The position numbers were made by a program, and so were the translations under genes. Below are positions 11,590-24,014 of a stretch of DNA of 64,000 nucleotides, in pieces (the first letter of the stretch is position 1; the number at the start of each line of letters is the position of its first letter). The notes below the pieces were generated by a model. The model was not told where the DNA came from. It did no database searches and was given only the letters and a program-made list of their open reading frames with translations. The stretch comes from Blasia pusilla (Eukaryota; Marchantiophyta; Marchantiopsida; Blasiales). Location: contig CM114271.1 in the NCBI GenBank assembly GCA_050084515.1, positions 18,228,001 through 18,292,000 on the forward strand, in the 5' to 3' direction.

Positions 11590-12700
11590 AGTGCCTCATC
11601 CTTCGCAGAGAGCGCCTTTGGTGCGTCATGCCCATGAGGAGTTGGGTCATTTTGGAGTGAAGTGGACGTACAACTTCCTCCAAATTCAGTATTGGTGGCG
11701 AGGCATGTAGACTCACGTTCAGTAGTTTGTTGCTAAATGCATAGTGTGTGATCAAGTTTGAGCATCATTCAATGCTCCAACTCCACATTTGCATCCACTT
11801 CCGATCATGGATTTAAGTTATAGATGGAGTTTGGATTTTGCAAGACCTTTGCCTTTGACGGAGCGCCATAGTTGTTATGTGTTGGTGATGGTCGAGCACT
11901 TCTCGAATCGGATAGAGTTGGTTGTATTTTCTAACAAAGCGAGTGAGGGAGTAGCGTATGCCTTCCTGGATCGAGTGCTGAGTCATTATGGCACACCAGC
12001 TGAGGTGTTGATAGACCAGGGTACAGAGTTTCGCGGAATGTTTCAGGCCTTGTGTGATCAAGCACTGATCAACCAACGCACCACTTTGCAAGATCATCCT
12101 AAGGCGGATGGACTAGCGGAGAGGGTTGTGCAGACGGTGAAGAGAGGATTGCGCAAATATGGCTTGCAGAGAGGTCACCTAGGAGATTGGGACCTTTGGT
12201 TGCCGTGGTTGGCGATGGGATACACATTCAGCATGCAGACATCCTTAGTATCTTTCTCACCGTACTTGTTGCTTTATGGTAGTGAGCCAGATTTACCTAT
12301 GGCCATTCGTCAAGATATTGATGAGGTGTTGAACCTTGATGACCTTTATGTATGGATGAGAGCATTTTCACACAGGGGTGAGTTGTTCTAGAGAGTGATG
12401 CCCATGGCGTTTGAGAACTTGGCGATTGTGCAACATCGGGATACATTGAGATATGCGACTATTCGGGGGGATGGTTATCAACCTACGATTCAAAGGTTTC
12501 ATGAAGGAGACTATGTCTACTTGCAGCAGACGGCACCCACGACGTTGGATGTGCTGCAGGGTGCACCATCTTGAGAGTGCGTGAGGTTTTTCCATCAAGT
12601 GTTCTCTTATTGGAGGGACGCGATGGTATGGTTTGGAAGGACCATGTGTGTAATTGCGCACCGTATCACCTTCCAAACATTGACGGTACAATTGATCCAA
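11590..12700 (+). pseudogene. Element 1 integrase core
   Basis: The HHCC zinc domain (RHAHEELGHFGVK, then CIVCDQV) is at about 11615-11760, followed by the catalytic core: WSLDFARPLP (first Asp), VLIDQGTEF (second Asp) and GLAERVVQT (Glu) in one 200-codon open stretch from 11789 to 12391. The third part, GDYVYLQQTAP then VREVFPSSVLLLEGRD, matches the integrase C-terminal domain of the other copies. A frameshift near 12560 links it to the PHD finger. Integrase inserts the cDNA into the host chromosome. Confidence 0.9.
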
Positions 12701-12728
12701 GCTTAGCAGTAGTTCTTGCAAGCTTGCG

Positions 12729-12877
12729 ATATATGTTGTGTGGTTCTGCCAATGGTGCAGCCATTATGCTAGTTTGTGATGGATGTTCGAGAGGATGGCA
12801 TATGGCATGCTTGACGCCACCTCTCACTAGGGTTCCTTAGGGACGATGGATGTGTCCCAGATGTACATACAGTAGAT
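12729..12877 (+). pseudogene. Element 1 PHD finger at integrase C-terminus
   Basis: The frame reads MLCGSANGAAIMLVCDGC, then SRGWHMACLTPPLTRV, a stop, then GRWMCPRCT. This is the C4HC3 PHD pattern (CxxC, CxxC, HxxC, WxCxxC). The very first Cys is Tyr here, so one zinc ligand is lost, and a TAG replaces a codon before GRW. PHD fingers usually read histone H3 tails, and here the domain would tether the integration complex to chromatin. The function is inferred from the family. Confidence 0.85.
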
Positions 12878-13032
12878 AGTTCTACATTCCGACTTGTTTC
12901 TGTGACATGGATGACAAGAAGGCGACTAACGAAGGAGCCACATGAGCACCAAACCTTTTTGCTCTTAGCTTGTGAGAGATGTATGTCATGGTAGGTAGGG
13001 ATAGATGGCTATCTGGAGTTAGAGGGACCTAA

Positions 13033-13052
13033 CCACCAGCTAGGGGGAGGGT
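13033..13052 (+). other. Polypurine tract of element 1
   Basis: The sequence AGCTAGGGGGAGGG follows the conserved AGAGGGACCTAAC. The same AGAGGGACCTAAC plus G-run lies downstream of the PHD finger in elements 2, A and B. This would prime plus-strand DNA synthesis. Confidence 0.75.
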
Positions 13053-13186
13053 TGGAAATATTTTGTTTCTTCTTGTCTCGTTGTTTGGATGCCATGAATT
13101 AGCGTGGGATCGTGTATGTTTGTCTGTGTGTTTGCTGACAGCGATGTATGTTGTGTAGCAATGTGTATGCGTACAACACACTAAAA
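13053..13186 (+). repeat. LTR-end module directly after the polypurine tract
   Basis: It reads TTGGAAATATTTTG, then TTTGGATGCCATGAATTAGC and ends GCGTACAACA. The same block forms the last part of the family-I LTRs at 20873-21005, 43375-43501 and (reverse) 26697-26795. No LTR body follows it here; a LINE fragment begins at once. Confidence 0.75.
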
Positions 13187-15545
13187 AATGACATGGTTGT
13201 ATGGCCACATTTAGGAGATTGCACTTCCATTGGATATACTGACACCAACATAGAAACCTCGACATCAATGGCAAACTACCTGATTGGGGAAGTACATCAA
13301 TTCCCATATCTTGTTTCCAATGTTAGTATCATACATGTTCTATAATTTGATCATGAACCTATCTACTTTAACATGTTGGTCTCCAAAACCATCTAGAGGC
13401 CGTAGAAAAGTTTACTTTTCTGACCAAATGTCGATATACTTTCCTTCAAGAAAACAAAAGGGAAATTCATCACACTCATCAACATGGCTCTTACGTAGTG
13501 CTCACCCACAGTAAACATGATCGAGTTCAATGGCATCTTACATCAATGCTGCAAAGAAGTCTTACCTTTCCAACTATTCGGAGGCAAGAACATTAGTTCA
13601 AATTCAACATTCTTCTCCCAACTCTAGTTTGACAAGGATTGCAAAGAGGCCCACGTGGAGTTGAATCATTGGTTGAGGCCCCGGGGATCCACAATCTCCA
13701 CACATGTGACAGTTGTAGAACACTTACAAACGATTGGTACGTAGGAAGAAACAAAAATACATTGCCATCAAGATCATGGATTTCACAAAGCAAATGAAAT
13801 ACCAATTGCACTTGCACTAGAGAATACTCGTAAATAGATAAAATAACATTCCACTTCAAGATCTATAAATCTAGACTCACATAAGGTACCCAACTTTACC
13901 ACTCAAACACTACTACTCCCACCAATCTCAGGCCGAATGGGACCCGAGATCTACCGAGACCTCTTCACCATTGAGGACATTACATCAAGCCTCAGAAGGC
14001 TCCATAACAAATGAGAAAATAACATGGGGTGCCACGCTCAGATGTTCAAATTTGCAAGTGAGACAATTGGCTCGACCCTCACCAGAATGTTCAATACTAG
14101 AGTTCAGTAGGGATTCCCAACAGAGTGGCAAATCAATATAATCTACCCACTCTTCAAAGTTGGAGATCTTATAATACCATCCAAATGGAAAACTATCATT
14201 ATGAGCTCCCTTATGGCCAAATTGTATGGGCTTCTGCTCGAAAGGAAAATCAGCGACTGAGCTGAAGAAAAGAACGTGCGAGCCAGAGGACAAGAAGGTT
14301 TTCAACAACCATATAGCACCTTGGATCACCTTCTCACACTCCGAGTATTGATTGAAGAAACTTACAAGTCCAGAATTGGGTACAACCCCAATAAATTGTT
14401 ATGTTGTTTTCTGGACTTCAAGAAGGCATTCGACACAATTCCAAGAGTATTTCTTTGGAAACAACTTGAAGAGTTGGGTGTCCCACCACAACAACTTACA
14501 CCGATCAAGGTCTTATATGCTAAGGTGTTAGCACAAATTGCCACTAAGAAGGGCAGATCTAAAACTTTATCCTCCAACATTGGAATCAAACAAGGATGTC
14601 CCCTATCACCTACACTTTTTGGGCTCTACATTGATAAACTTGAGGAGATGCTCTTTGAAGTTAATGAAGCTCCACCAGAGATAGCATGTTGCCTCATCCC
14701 TGTGCTATTGTATGCACATGATATAATGTTGATGTCTAGAAACCACATAGGAGCTCCAACTCTACTTGAATGAACTCGCAAGCTTTTGCATCAAATCACG
14801 CATGGAAGTCAACTTGCTGAAAACAAAGATAATTGTCTTTGCATCACAGAGCCCTATAACACAAAGGTCACCTTCAACCAAGGATTGCAAAGTGAGAATA
14901 TAGAGATTGTGGGTAAGTACATACATGTGGGGGTACATCTTAAACCAAAAAAAGAATGGAGAACTAATGGAATTTGCAACAAGATCAATGCAAGATTGAG
15001 GGGTTTACACGTACACTGCAATCCAACTACAAAAGAGTGGAACTCTAGCATATTCCAAAAAACTCCATCCCTTCCTCGATCCCTTCAAAGCTCTTGTGAT
15101 CCCAGCCACACTCTATGCATTTGAGGTGTGGGGCCAGAGCCCCAAGGCATGGCCCTAAGGTCTAGAGGTCCCCCATAAACTCTTCATGCAATAGATTATA
15201 GGCATTAGGGGAACCACTCCTCACGACATTCTATTGGTTGAGTTTGGGAAGGTTCTAGTGGACATTCATGCACTTAAAAATATAATCACATTCCTCCAAC
15301 ATCTTCATGATATTTGAGAGGAAAATCCCAAGCATATATCTCTAATCCAGAGCCTTTGAGATTTCTAAACGTAGTGCATCTCTTAGGGAAAAAAATTGCA
15401 CTTTAACTGCAAGGAGTGGCTCATGAAATGGGGCAACTCAATCGATGATATGTCCAAGGCCACCAACTAGGACCTGGCTGAACAACTACACAACAATTAC
15501 ACCTACGCAAATTGGGATCGGTACCATCGGCTTTGGGAGACTAGG
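13187..15545 (+). pseudogene. 5'-truncated LINE ORF2 (non-LTR retrotransposon)
   Basis: It starts in the endonuclease domain tail (MANYLIGEVHQFPYLVSNVS, near 13268) and runs through the linker into a clear LINE reverse transcriptase. That includes GRMGPEIYRD (about 13930), CCFLDFKKAFDTIP (about 14404), IGIKQGCPLSPTLFGLYID (about 14581) and LLYAHDIMLMS (14707), where the catalytic YADD box reads YAHD. A thumb and connection region follows to about 15125. A C-terminal piece, IIGIRGTTPHDILLVEF, is seen near 15190. Stops and frameshifts are many. The 5' truncation abutting the LTR module is typical of target-primed LINE insertion. Confidence 0.85.
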
Positions 15546-15948
15546 GGGAATAACTCTATTCATTCATTCTCTCCCTTTATATATATAAAAGACTTCTTAA
15601 CTTATAATCCAAAAACAAAAGGCTTATCACCTTATCCTAGATAGTGACTTATGCACATGTCACTTTCTCATATTTAACTCTAAATATAATTCTACTAAAC
15701 TACAAGAGTTATCTTGAACTTTGGCATATATTAACTATGCCATCAAACTCAATAATATATCCTTTACATCTAAATGGAATCTAAAAAAATCAAACTTGTC
15801 TCTTGGTAATATGATACCTTAATGAATATATCATCAAATTCTTGATGTGTACTCACATAGATAAGTTTTACATTACATGCTAAGATTTTATTTCTAATGA
15901 AATTATAATGCATCTCAATATGCTTTATCCCTTAATGAAACAGTAATA
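15545..15948 (-). pseudogene. Copia RNase H C-terminus and partial 3' LTR
   Basis: Reading the minus strand from 15930, the frame gives KHIEMHYNFIRNKILACNVK, then LIYVSTHQEFDDIFIKV and a stop. This is the typical Ty1/copia pol C-terminal signature (KHIE-HYHFIRE, then a Q-ADIFTK-like segment). Downstream on that strand there is non-coding sequence with a TATA-rich motif (about 15576-15590) that could belong to the LTR promoter. The upstream part of this copy is missing. Confidence 0.7.
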
Positions 15949-15949
15949 T

Positions 15950-16115
15950 ATAGCCCATGCGATGCACGGCAGTGAAGGGACAAAGGAAATGAAGGGACTA
16001 ATGATGATGCACACAAATTCAAAAAAAAATCACCTCCCGTACTATGGGAAACATTTTCTTGCTGCCCGATTGCCACGTGTCAAGTAGAGAGATGTTTGCA
16101 AATCAATAAGGCACT
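15950..16115 (+). repeat. Left arm of a long imperfect inverted repeat
   Basis: It contains AATATATAGCCCATG at its outer end and GAAACATTTTCTTG...GCCACGTGTCAA...TGTTTGCAAATCAA inside. It is inverted at 21400-21530. The best 81-bp block (16036-16115) is about four-fifths identical to the reverse complement of the other arm. The two arms enclose the plus-strand copia remains, and the pairing is inverted, unlike LTRs. Confidence 0.8.
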
Positions 16116-16204
16116 CTCCAATAATAATATAGATTGGATTATTTTCCAAATGAGCACTATTGATTTTATTTACATATTTGAAAATTTTATCTTAGCATCC
16201 TAAG

Positions 16205-17105
16205 CTTGTGTCTATAATTAAACTATTTAATCAAATTAATTTGCAAACAAAGGTAAAGGTCGTGGTAGGAGCTTCCGTGGTCGTGATGGATATCAAGCAT
16301 AAAGAGGAAGAAACACTTTTCATAACTTCACTCAATCAACTTCGAACCAGTACCAAACACAATCTCAAGATAGTTGAAATCGTTGGGATCAAGGTCAGCA
16401 ATAGAAGGTCCTTGGATCTTACAATTACTTTGGGATAAATAATCACCATGGAAAGTTTTGCTTCAAGAAGAAGGCAAATATGAAAATGATAACCTTACAA
16501 CCACAAAATTATGTGGAGCAACAACACTAAGGGCAATATCAAGAACAAAAATATTTATAAAATGATCACCTCTCAACCCTGATTGATCATATGAGAGCAG
16601 TGGTTAAAAATTACTCTACAACAGATTGGTACATTGACTCTTGTGCATCAAATCACATGACCTCACAAGTTAAATAATTCATTAGTATACAGCATGTGAA
16701 AAATCTCGTAATAGTGCTCATAGAAGATGTTACTCAACATCATATCACACATACTCGTAAAGTTCCAATAGCATCAAATGGTCTTTGTGCTTTTGGAAAT
16801 GTTATCTATGCTTATAATATTGCAAGAAATTTGATATCTCTAGGTTAGATAGTAGAATAGGGTTATGAGATGAAGTTTAACATATATGGTTTTTTCATTG
16901 AAACAATGGATGACCAGACTATGATATCCAAAGGAACAACATCTGGCAGAATGTTTAAATTATATGTTTCTATGTTAGAGATTCAAACAAGAATGTATGG
17001 TCAAATACAAACAACAAGTCACAAATATAGACGTGTGGCATAAGAGAATTGGATAGATGAATCTTCAAAGATTACAAAGTCTTTCATCATCTAATCTAGA
17101 AATAT
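16205..17105 (+). pseudogene. Copia gag end and protease (first segment)
   Basis: A degenerate CCHC-like region (HHGKFCFKKK, near 16444) is followed by TDWYIDSCASNHMTSQ at about 16622-16670, the copia protease active site where DSGA reads DSCA. Then come LISLG and a pre-integrase WHKRIG motif near 17036. It is interrupted at about 17105 by a minus-strand gypsy fragment. No LTR borders this copy. Confidence 0.75.
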
Positions 17106-17108
17106 GAC

Positions 17109-17453
17109 CTAGAGATATATCCACACATATGGATTACAAGAGATGGGGGCCCACACCGGAGTTCGGTCGGCCTCTAACTCTACAATCCGCTTGCTTTGCT
17201 GGGACATCTGCTCTACCAACAACTTCAACAAGTCCAACGTCTGACTTGACTCAATCGGTTCCCCTGAGTTTGGAGCCGATGGCCCCGCGGAAAGATTTTC
17301 CTCTGGAACATCCTCACGTCTAGCGTTCAACTCTTCGAGAGTCTCCGTCTCCTCCAAAGCAACACAATCCGGCATTGGTTCGACTCTCGGTTCACGTTGC
17401 TTGATTGGGCGCTTCTTGGGTTCTTCTCCCTCAATTGCCATCTTCAAGTCCAC
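17109..17453 (-). pseudogene. Gypsy gag N-terminal fragment
   Basis: An open frame of about 114 codons starts MDLKMAIEGEEPKKRP and carries acidic and Gln-rich stretches (LLKLLVEQMSQQSKRIVELE), typical of the start of plant Ty3/gypsy gag. It lies 3' of an LTR and primer-binding site on the same strand, with about 125 bp of leader between. The copy is cut off at 17105-17109, so only the 5' end of this element is present. Confidence 0.65.
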
Positions 17454-17576
17454 TCACTCATATCTCCTCCTTGTTTCTTGCGTTCCTCCTCAAGCGTCTG
17501 AGTCTAGCCGCTACCTTGAGTTTTCCCAAGGGTCCGGTTGATCCCACGACCCCAAGTTCTTGCTCACCAAAGATTT

Positions 17577-17588
17577 TCTCTGATATCA
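17577..17588 (-). other. Primer-binding site for initiator Met-tRNA
   Basis: Two bases after the LTR end on the minus strand the sequence is TGATATCAGAGA, close to the plant consensus TGGTATCAGAGC for tRNA-iMet priming. It fixes the orientation of the adjoining LTR as a 5' LTR. Confidence 0.75.
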
Positions 17589-17590
17589 CT

Positions 17591-18593
17591 TGTCGTGGGC
17601 CTACTCTCCTTGAACGTCAATCTCTAATGTTGCAAAAGCGTACGTTCAGTAGGACACGCTCTTATCGCCGACCTGCACATCCAAACGCACTCACGTTAGT
17701 CTAAATTTGGGTCAAGCGGCTTTCCAACTCACCAAGTCGTCAACTCGGCACCTCATCAAGCTCAACCTTCCTTACTTCCTAGGTTCCCAACATGGCAAGT
17801 CTTTCAAGACTTGGAACAGACTTCCTGGTTAGTCAAGGAACCTAAAACGGCACTTGCACGTCTAACGGTTCCAACTGTTCAACGAACCTCGTGCGAGTTC
17901 CTAACCTGGACCCAAGTAATTGAATCGCGGGTTGGAATCCAAGAGGGATCCCTAAGAATCACCTCAATAGACTTGGTTCAGGTTTTCAAGCCCAACTCCC
18001 AAACTCCCAATCCGTTCCATGCCCTTGAGCCGCCCTGCGGCGCCCAAAGTGGGGTTCGAGTCCCAAGCACCCTTGGAGACCTTCCCCCTTACTAGTACTT
18101 TGGGATCTCCAATAACCCCTCCCCTTTAGAAAAGGATGGTCGGGCCTTTCATTGTGGCCCTCAACCCGACTCTACTTACAGTTGTTTTTGGGTTGTTTCT
18201 CAGCCGCTACTCATGCGTTTGCAAAGATCTTTAGTGCATTTGAATTGGCTTTCCATAAGCTTTCCAACGCACTCTTATTTGTTCCAAACGCATATTGGAG
18301 CTAAAAGTTATGGCCATAAATACAGTCGGAAACTCTCAAACGCTAGTGACATCTCAAATCCGGATTCCTTCCTTTGGCGACCCACTTCCTAGACTTGACC
18401 CTCTCAAGTCTTGTTCCGCGTTTGGTCCAAGTTTCTCAGTCGCAACCACAACATATGAAATGCAAAGCCTTGCTTGCGTCTCGTTTCTTGTCTCTTCTCC
18501 GAGACCACTCCAACGCGTAAACCATCCTAGCGTGAGCCCGCTACTGTTCCGATGTTCCGCTTTGGCGCTTGTTTGGTCATGAGGGTCGTGACA
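17591..18593 (-). repeat. Gypsy 5' LTR (about 1.0 kb), second family
   Basis: The ends are TGTCGTG on one side and GTGACA on the other, a short terminal inverted repeat. The element body (PBS then gag) lies at lower coordinates, so it is the 5' LTR of a minus-strand element. A second copy of the same repeat is at 33031-34026. It interrupts the copia element between the protease and integrase parts. Confidence 0.8.
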
Positions 18594-18599
18594 ACGGAA

Positions 18600-19980
18600 G
18601 TCTTTGGTTGTATTTGTTATATTCATGTTCATTCTAAAAATATGTTTAAAATTAGATCCCAAATGTGAAACATGTATCTTCATTGGTTATGATGATGGAA
18701 TTAAGGGATATAAGTACTACATTCCATCCTCTAGGCATCTTATTATTAGCAACGATGTTATTTTTTATAAGCTGAAATCATGGTATGCTCCATCTGAGCC
18801 TATTCCACCTCTAAATTCAGCTTTTGAGGGGGAGAATATGACTATAAACCAATAAACATTGCCTAAAACTTTCCCAAGTACTAGTGTAGGATTAGGATAG
18901 GTCATAGATTCTTCAGTTAAATATGTCAATCTATAGTCAGGAATAGTACATGTTCAATCTATTGATATTAGCCATAGCTCAAGTCAGATGTCAGAGGCAT
19001 CCACCTCCAAACAACAACTTCATAGATCAAGTTGAGTTACATCCTATTAATAAATTCAAAAATGAAGGATTTCGTGCAACACATCATGCATATATGATGA
19101 CTATCCTTAAAAAATAGGAACCGAGTTGTTTTGAAGACGTTGCAAGCAATGTCAAATGGACTAAAGCTATGGAGCAGGAGCTTAATGCATTTAGATATCA
19201 ACAGACATGAGAGTTTGTTGATATATCTTCCGGTAAGGAAGTTATTGGTTGCAAATGGGTTTATAAAATCAATTGTAATTAAGACGGTACAGTGAACAAA
19301 TACAAAGCCAGATTGGTAGCTAAGAGCTATTCACAACAATATGGGGATTATGAGGAGATATTTAGCCTTGTTGCAAAGATTACGATTACGAGAACAATTG
19401 TTGCAATTGCATTACGTAAGTATTGGAGACTACATCACATGGACGTCAAGAATGCCTTATTGAATAAAGATCTATATGAGGAGATATATGTGACTCAACC
19501 ATCTCAATATGAGTATCCAGAGTTTTTATTCCGTGTATACAAGTTAAAGAAAGCTCTATACGGGCTCAAGCAAGCTCCAAGAGTTTGGTATTGTAAGATT
19601 ATATACGTCCTACAAGAGTTGGACTTTAGGGTACGTGATTATGACTCCTCGCTATATATCTTGAGAGGACAAGGTCATATGGTTATTATTTTATTGTATG
19701 TTGGCGACGTCTTGATCACTCGGAGTACGGAGTACTTAGGATATAGTATAACAAGTCAAGCTAAAGTTAAGGCATAATTTGATATGAAGGACTTACGAGA
19801 ACTCAAGTATTTCCTTGGTGTTGAGTTAATCAAGGTTTGAGAGAGCATGTAGTTATTATAACAATAATATGTTTTTTACATGCTTTCAAAATAGGGTATG
19901 AAAACTAGTAATCCAATCTTTATATCGTTGGAACAGAGTGTGAAGCTAAGAGTGGATGAAGGAGAGTTGCTAGAAAATTA
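18600..19980 (+). pseudogene. Copia integrase end and reverse transcriptase (second segment)
   Basis: This continues the copia element after the gypsy piece. The integrase C-terminal motif CIFIGYDDGIKGYKYY is at about 18670, followed by VIFYKLKSW. The RT then gives CKWVYKI (19252), YKARLVAKSYSQQYGDYEE, MDVKNALLNKDLYEEIYVTQ, KALYGLKQAPRVWY (19551) and the catalytic box LLYVGDVL (19692), where YVDD reads YVGD, so the second Asp pair is damaged. Stops occur at 18854 and elsewhere. The order matches Ty1/copia (integrase before RT). Confidence 0.85.
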
Positions 19981-20238
19981 TAATATGTACAATCTGTCAC
20001 ATCTGTAGGATAGATCGACCAGATCTAGTAGAGCGCCTTTGAGGATACTCGAGAATATCCTTTCAAGAGATTGAGGATGATATGCTAAGGCAACGGATAA
20101 CATATGAGAGCCATATAGAGATCTTACTATTTCGAGTAAGTTATCATTTTAAGCACAATTGATTTTAAATTTTTGGCAGTGGCCCTTGACCTCCTACAAC
20201 ATATCAAGCCAAGGAGGTGACCTTCGAGCATAGATTAC

Positions 20239-20873
<635 letters not shown>

Positions 20874-21005
20874 TTTAATTAGAGATATTTTAGTACCTAT
20901 TGTCTCGATGTTTGGATGCCATGAGTCAATATGGGATCGTGTGTGTTTGTGTATGCATTCGGTGACAACGATGTATGTTGTGTAGTAATGTGTTTGCGCA
21001 CGATA

Positions 21006-21360
21006 AGGGATATGGTTGGAAGTGTGATCTATCTGATTATAACCAAGCCAAACTTCAATTATGCAATTGGCCTAATAAGCCAATTTATGCAAGCACCTTA
21101 AAAATCTCACCATAATGCTATAAGGATGATTATGCAGTATATGAAATTTTTGTTCAATTTGAACCTTCTTTGAGTTTACAATTACAGGGATTCATAGATA
21201 TTGATTGGGCAAGAAGCGTGTGTAATAGACATTCCATATTTGGTTATTCATTTACCTTGGGAAGCGAAGTTATTAGTTCGGCTTCAAACAAAGGTTTAAT
21301 ACAGAGGAGCAGCCAACGCAACGTGAGAGGCGGTCTGGCTTTATCAATTACTTGTTGAGA
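21006..21360 (+). pseudogene. Copia RNase H (third segment)
   Basis: The frame reads MVGSVIYLIITKPNFNYAIG, then FMQAP, and after a shift LQGFIDIDWARSVCNRHS followed by FGYSFTLGSEVISSASNK. These are the copia RNase H blocks (YADADWAG, then GY-F-LG--ISW-SK). It closes the copia element 5' of the right inverted-repeat arm. No copia LTR follows. Confidence 0.8.
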
Positions 21361-21399
21361 TTCGTATTCGTAAATTAAGACCTATTGTAATTTTTCTTA

Positions 21400-21530
21400 T
21401 TATGAGAGAATGTCATCTTGATTTGCAAACACTTCTCTGTTTGACACGTGGCGATTGAAGAACAAGAAAATGTTTCACATTTAAATTTATGTGGAATATC
21501 ACTAGACTATTTCCTTCATGGGCTATATAC
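21400..21530 (-). repeat. Right arm of the long inverted repeat
   Basis: The reverse complement gives AGTATATAGCCCATG at the outer end and GAAACATTTTCTTG...GCCACGTGTCAA...TGTTTGCAAATCAA, matching the left arm at 15950-16115. The arms lie about 5.3 kb apart. Confidence 0.8.
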
Positions 21531-21544
21531 TAACTCTTCAACAT

Positions 21545-22220
21545 TTTTTTATTTCCCGTCGCACAAAGACTCTAGTGGCATATAGAGCCATCAAACTCCC
21601 TAGTAGCATTATATTTCACACTTAACCAAATATACGATTTAGAATAATTATTTAATATACGATCTAGTGTGCATTTATTTATGTCTCAACTCGTCTTTTT
21701 CGTTAATTATTTGTTCGGTAGAAGAATCTCATCCCGAAAATTCTTGAACAAGAACGAGTCGTACGCTTTGTATTGCGCAAGACTTTCGACAAGAACACAA
21801 AATAAGTGACAGAGTCGGGGTGGCCGTCGCCCCGTCGGCCACAGTCGCACTTGAATGCGTAGAAGATTCGTCGCTGTTACTGCCTGGGAAATTGCGACGT
21901 CGCGTAAATGCCACATGGGGAAGGAATAGTTAAGAATGTGCCAATCGAATCTCATAAAGATGCTCTTATCCGTACTTCAAAAAAAAGTACTGCGGAGAAG
22001 CCGCGCTCCCGCAGCGGAGTCCGGACCTTTCACAGACGCACGCGGTCCTCGGCATGAACGGCGGGTAACCGCGGGTTATTAAAATAAATAAATAATTATT
22101 ATATTAGTGAAGAAAGAAATAAAGAACATCCCGGATGCCGAGCCGGGCTCAGTTCCAGACGTCCCGGTTTCTCGACGCCGGTTCCTACATCCATCGGCGT
22201 CCGGGCAAGATTATCCTTTC
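21545..22220. other. Unassigned DNA becoming GC-rich
   Basis: After the inverted repeat the DNA shifts from AT-rich to GC-rich (about 21960 on, except an AT patch at 22080-22120). I find no recognisable coding region. Confidence 0.4.
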
Positions 22221-22330
22221 TCCTGACGAGTCCTGCGATGGAGGACCATCGTGGGACAGATGCCGACACAGGCAATATCGAGTCTCGATCCAAGTAGCTG
22301 AGTACGACCTGCTACGGCAGGTCGTCCGGA
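22221..22330 (+). other. Cluster of three strong hairpins (possible structured RNA)
   Basis: Three adjacent inverted repeats are visible. GTCCTGCGATGG pairs with CCATCGTGGGAC around an AGGA loop (22230-22257, two wobble pairs). ATCGAGTCTCGAT is at 22277-22289. ACGACCTGC pairs perfectly with GCAGGTCGT around TACG (22304-22325). The context is GC-rich compared with both flanks. I cannot assign it to a known RNA family. Confidence 0.45.
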
Positions 22331-24014
22331 ACCCGTACCTTCCGACGACGACCTGGATGGTCATTGGTCGCTGTGAGGGGAGAGAATTCCACAAACGGCG
22401 TTGAACGGTTCGATGGCTTAGAGATATACCCGAATGCGCATCTGCTGACCGTACAAAAGCATCCGATCATGATCTGACGGGAGGAATATTTAAAACCTGA
22501 GCCTCAGCGGATGGTAGATGTACGACTGGAGCAGGTTCTTACTGACTTCCTGCACAGTAAGTGCTTTGGAGAGTTTATAGTGACTGATAAGTTTAAACCA
22601 ACACATTTCGCGTGAAATCGCCGAAGTTCTCCACCATCCGGATGAAGCGGTTTCGGGTCCACCTCACCAGCCGGTATTTTAAAATTTTGGGCTAGATAAA
22701 ACCTCTCCGCCGGCAAGTTACATGGAGCATCCGTATGCGGATAAATAATTATTTTATTATAAAAATGTAATCTTTACAATATCTTCATAAATATTTATCA
22801 TAAATATTAATTAGTTGGTGCTAGTGTTATGTACGGGTCATTTTAAAATTTTAAAATAAAACTTTTTTTTAATATATTTCTGATTGAATTTTTTCCTTTA
22901 AAATGACACATGTCAATTCCTAATTATATTTCCTTTTTGAAAATGACACCTATCAACACCAAAAGAATCTTCACAAGACAAATGCTTTCGGAGGAGTTCT
23001 TCTAATCCCAACTTCTTTTTAATTATATAGATATATATGTTAAATATTCTATTGCTAAAGCCTCCTAATAGTTTACTTTTTTTAATTGCTTATTTGCATA
23101 TCATGGATAGAGGAGTGCCTCCCATGGAACATTTCTATGGCTAAGTCAACCCTGCCCTCTCTCAAGAATACTTTTTCCACCCAAGTGAAAAAGATTTGAG
23201 GGTGGCCTATGCATACATCTATTACATAACTTACTAGTGGTTTGTTCCTGGATTATTAGTTGATGTCTATTATTTTCCATGTTGGGTTTGGAGATTGAAT
23301 TTCTACCTTGGGCATCAATATGCTTATACTTTATATAAAATTTTAAAATTTTTTTTATAGAAAATAGAGAGCATGATATATTTTTATGTAAATCCTCCTC
23401 AATAATGGGGAAAGCCTTTCAACTCTTCATGCAAGTATAGCAATTTTACTATTGATTCAGATCACATAAAAGTATCAATTTGCGCGTTAAGGTAGTGGAG
23501 ATGCTTCCTTGGCTCTTGCCTTGGGAAGCACCTGACGCAAAGTAACATCCCTTTATTCTAGGTTTCGAGATCCTTACCAAATTCTAGCAGAGATGCTATG
23601 TGAGATGGGAAGGATGCATAACTTGATTTCCAATTTTTAGAAATAGATTTCATTGCTAGATCTTAAACCTTTCCAATCGGCATATGTATATTATATATAA
23701 ATATATATATAAATATATATATATAAATAATAGTCTCCAAGTCATATGCATTCAATTTTTATCTCGTTATTGTGCTCATGGTTCCAATTTGTTGGCAAGG
23801 CATCAAAGGTTGTTTATATATGGATTTACTCAAATCTCCCATGTCTTATGACTGTAATGGGCTTGGTCAACTAAAAGGTTAATAATATGTTTGAGCTTAT
23901 TCATCGTTAGATTTTCTAACCCGAGGTCGCGTTTATTTTACTTTGGTTTTCCATATGGAGAAAAAATAAGATACTTATTGTTTCTAATCTTAACATGCAA
24001 GAGGTCATATCACA
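22331..24014. other. GC-rich tail then AT-rich intergenic DNA
   Basis: GC-rich sequence continues to about 22740, then AT-rich DNA follows, with an (AT/TAAA)-type microsatellite at 23683-23730. I see no supported gene. Confidence 0.45.

Larger units (their letters stand above)
4866..13186 (+). mobile_element. Element 1: Ty3/gypsy retrotransposon with DNMT and PHD domains (family I)
   Basis: This is a decayed but nearly full-order copy: LTR part (4866-5375), long leader, gag N-terminus (7018 on), protease (7800-8130), C5-methyltransferase (8560-9465), RT (about 9900-10780), RNase H (10795-11330), integrase (11590-12700), PHD finger (12729-12877), polypurine tract (13033-13052) and the LTR-end module (13053-13186). 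Many stops and frameshifts show it is inactive. The gag centre with its zinc knuckles is missing and replaced by unrelated sequence at about 7240-7470. The downstream neighbour is a truncated LINE that begins right after the module. Linking the LTR at 4866 to this copy is inference from position and family. Confidence 0.8.

Noticed and set aside
22221-22262. Hammerhead ribozyme (CTGACGAG followed by a strong stem)
   Set aside because: The GAAA that must follow stem II is absent (ACAGATG instead), and no cleavage-site stem is evident.
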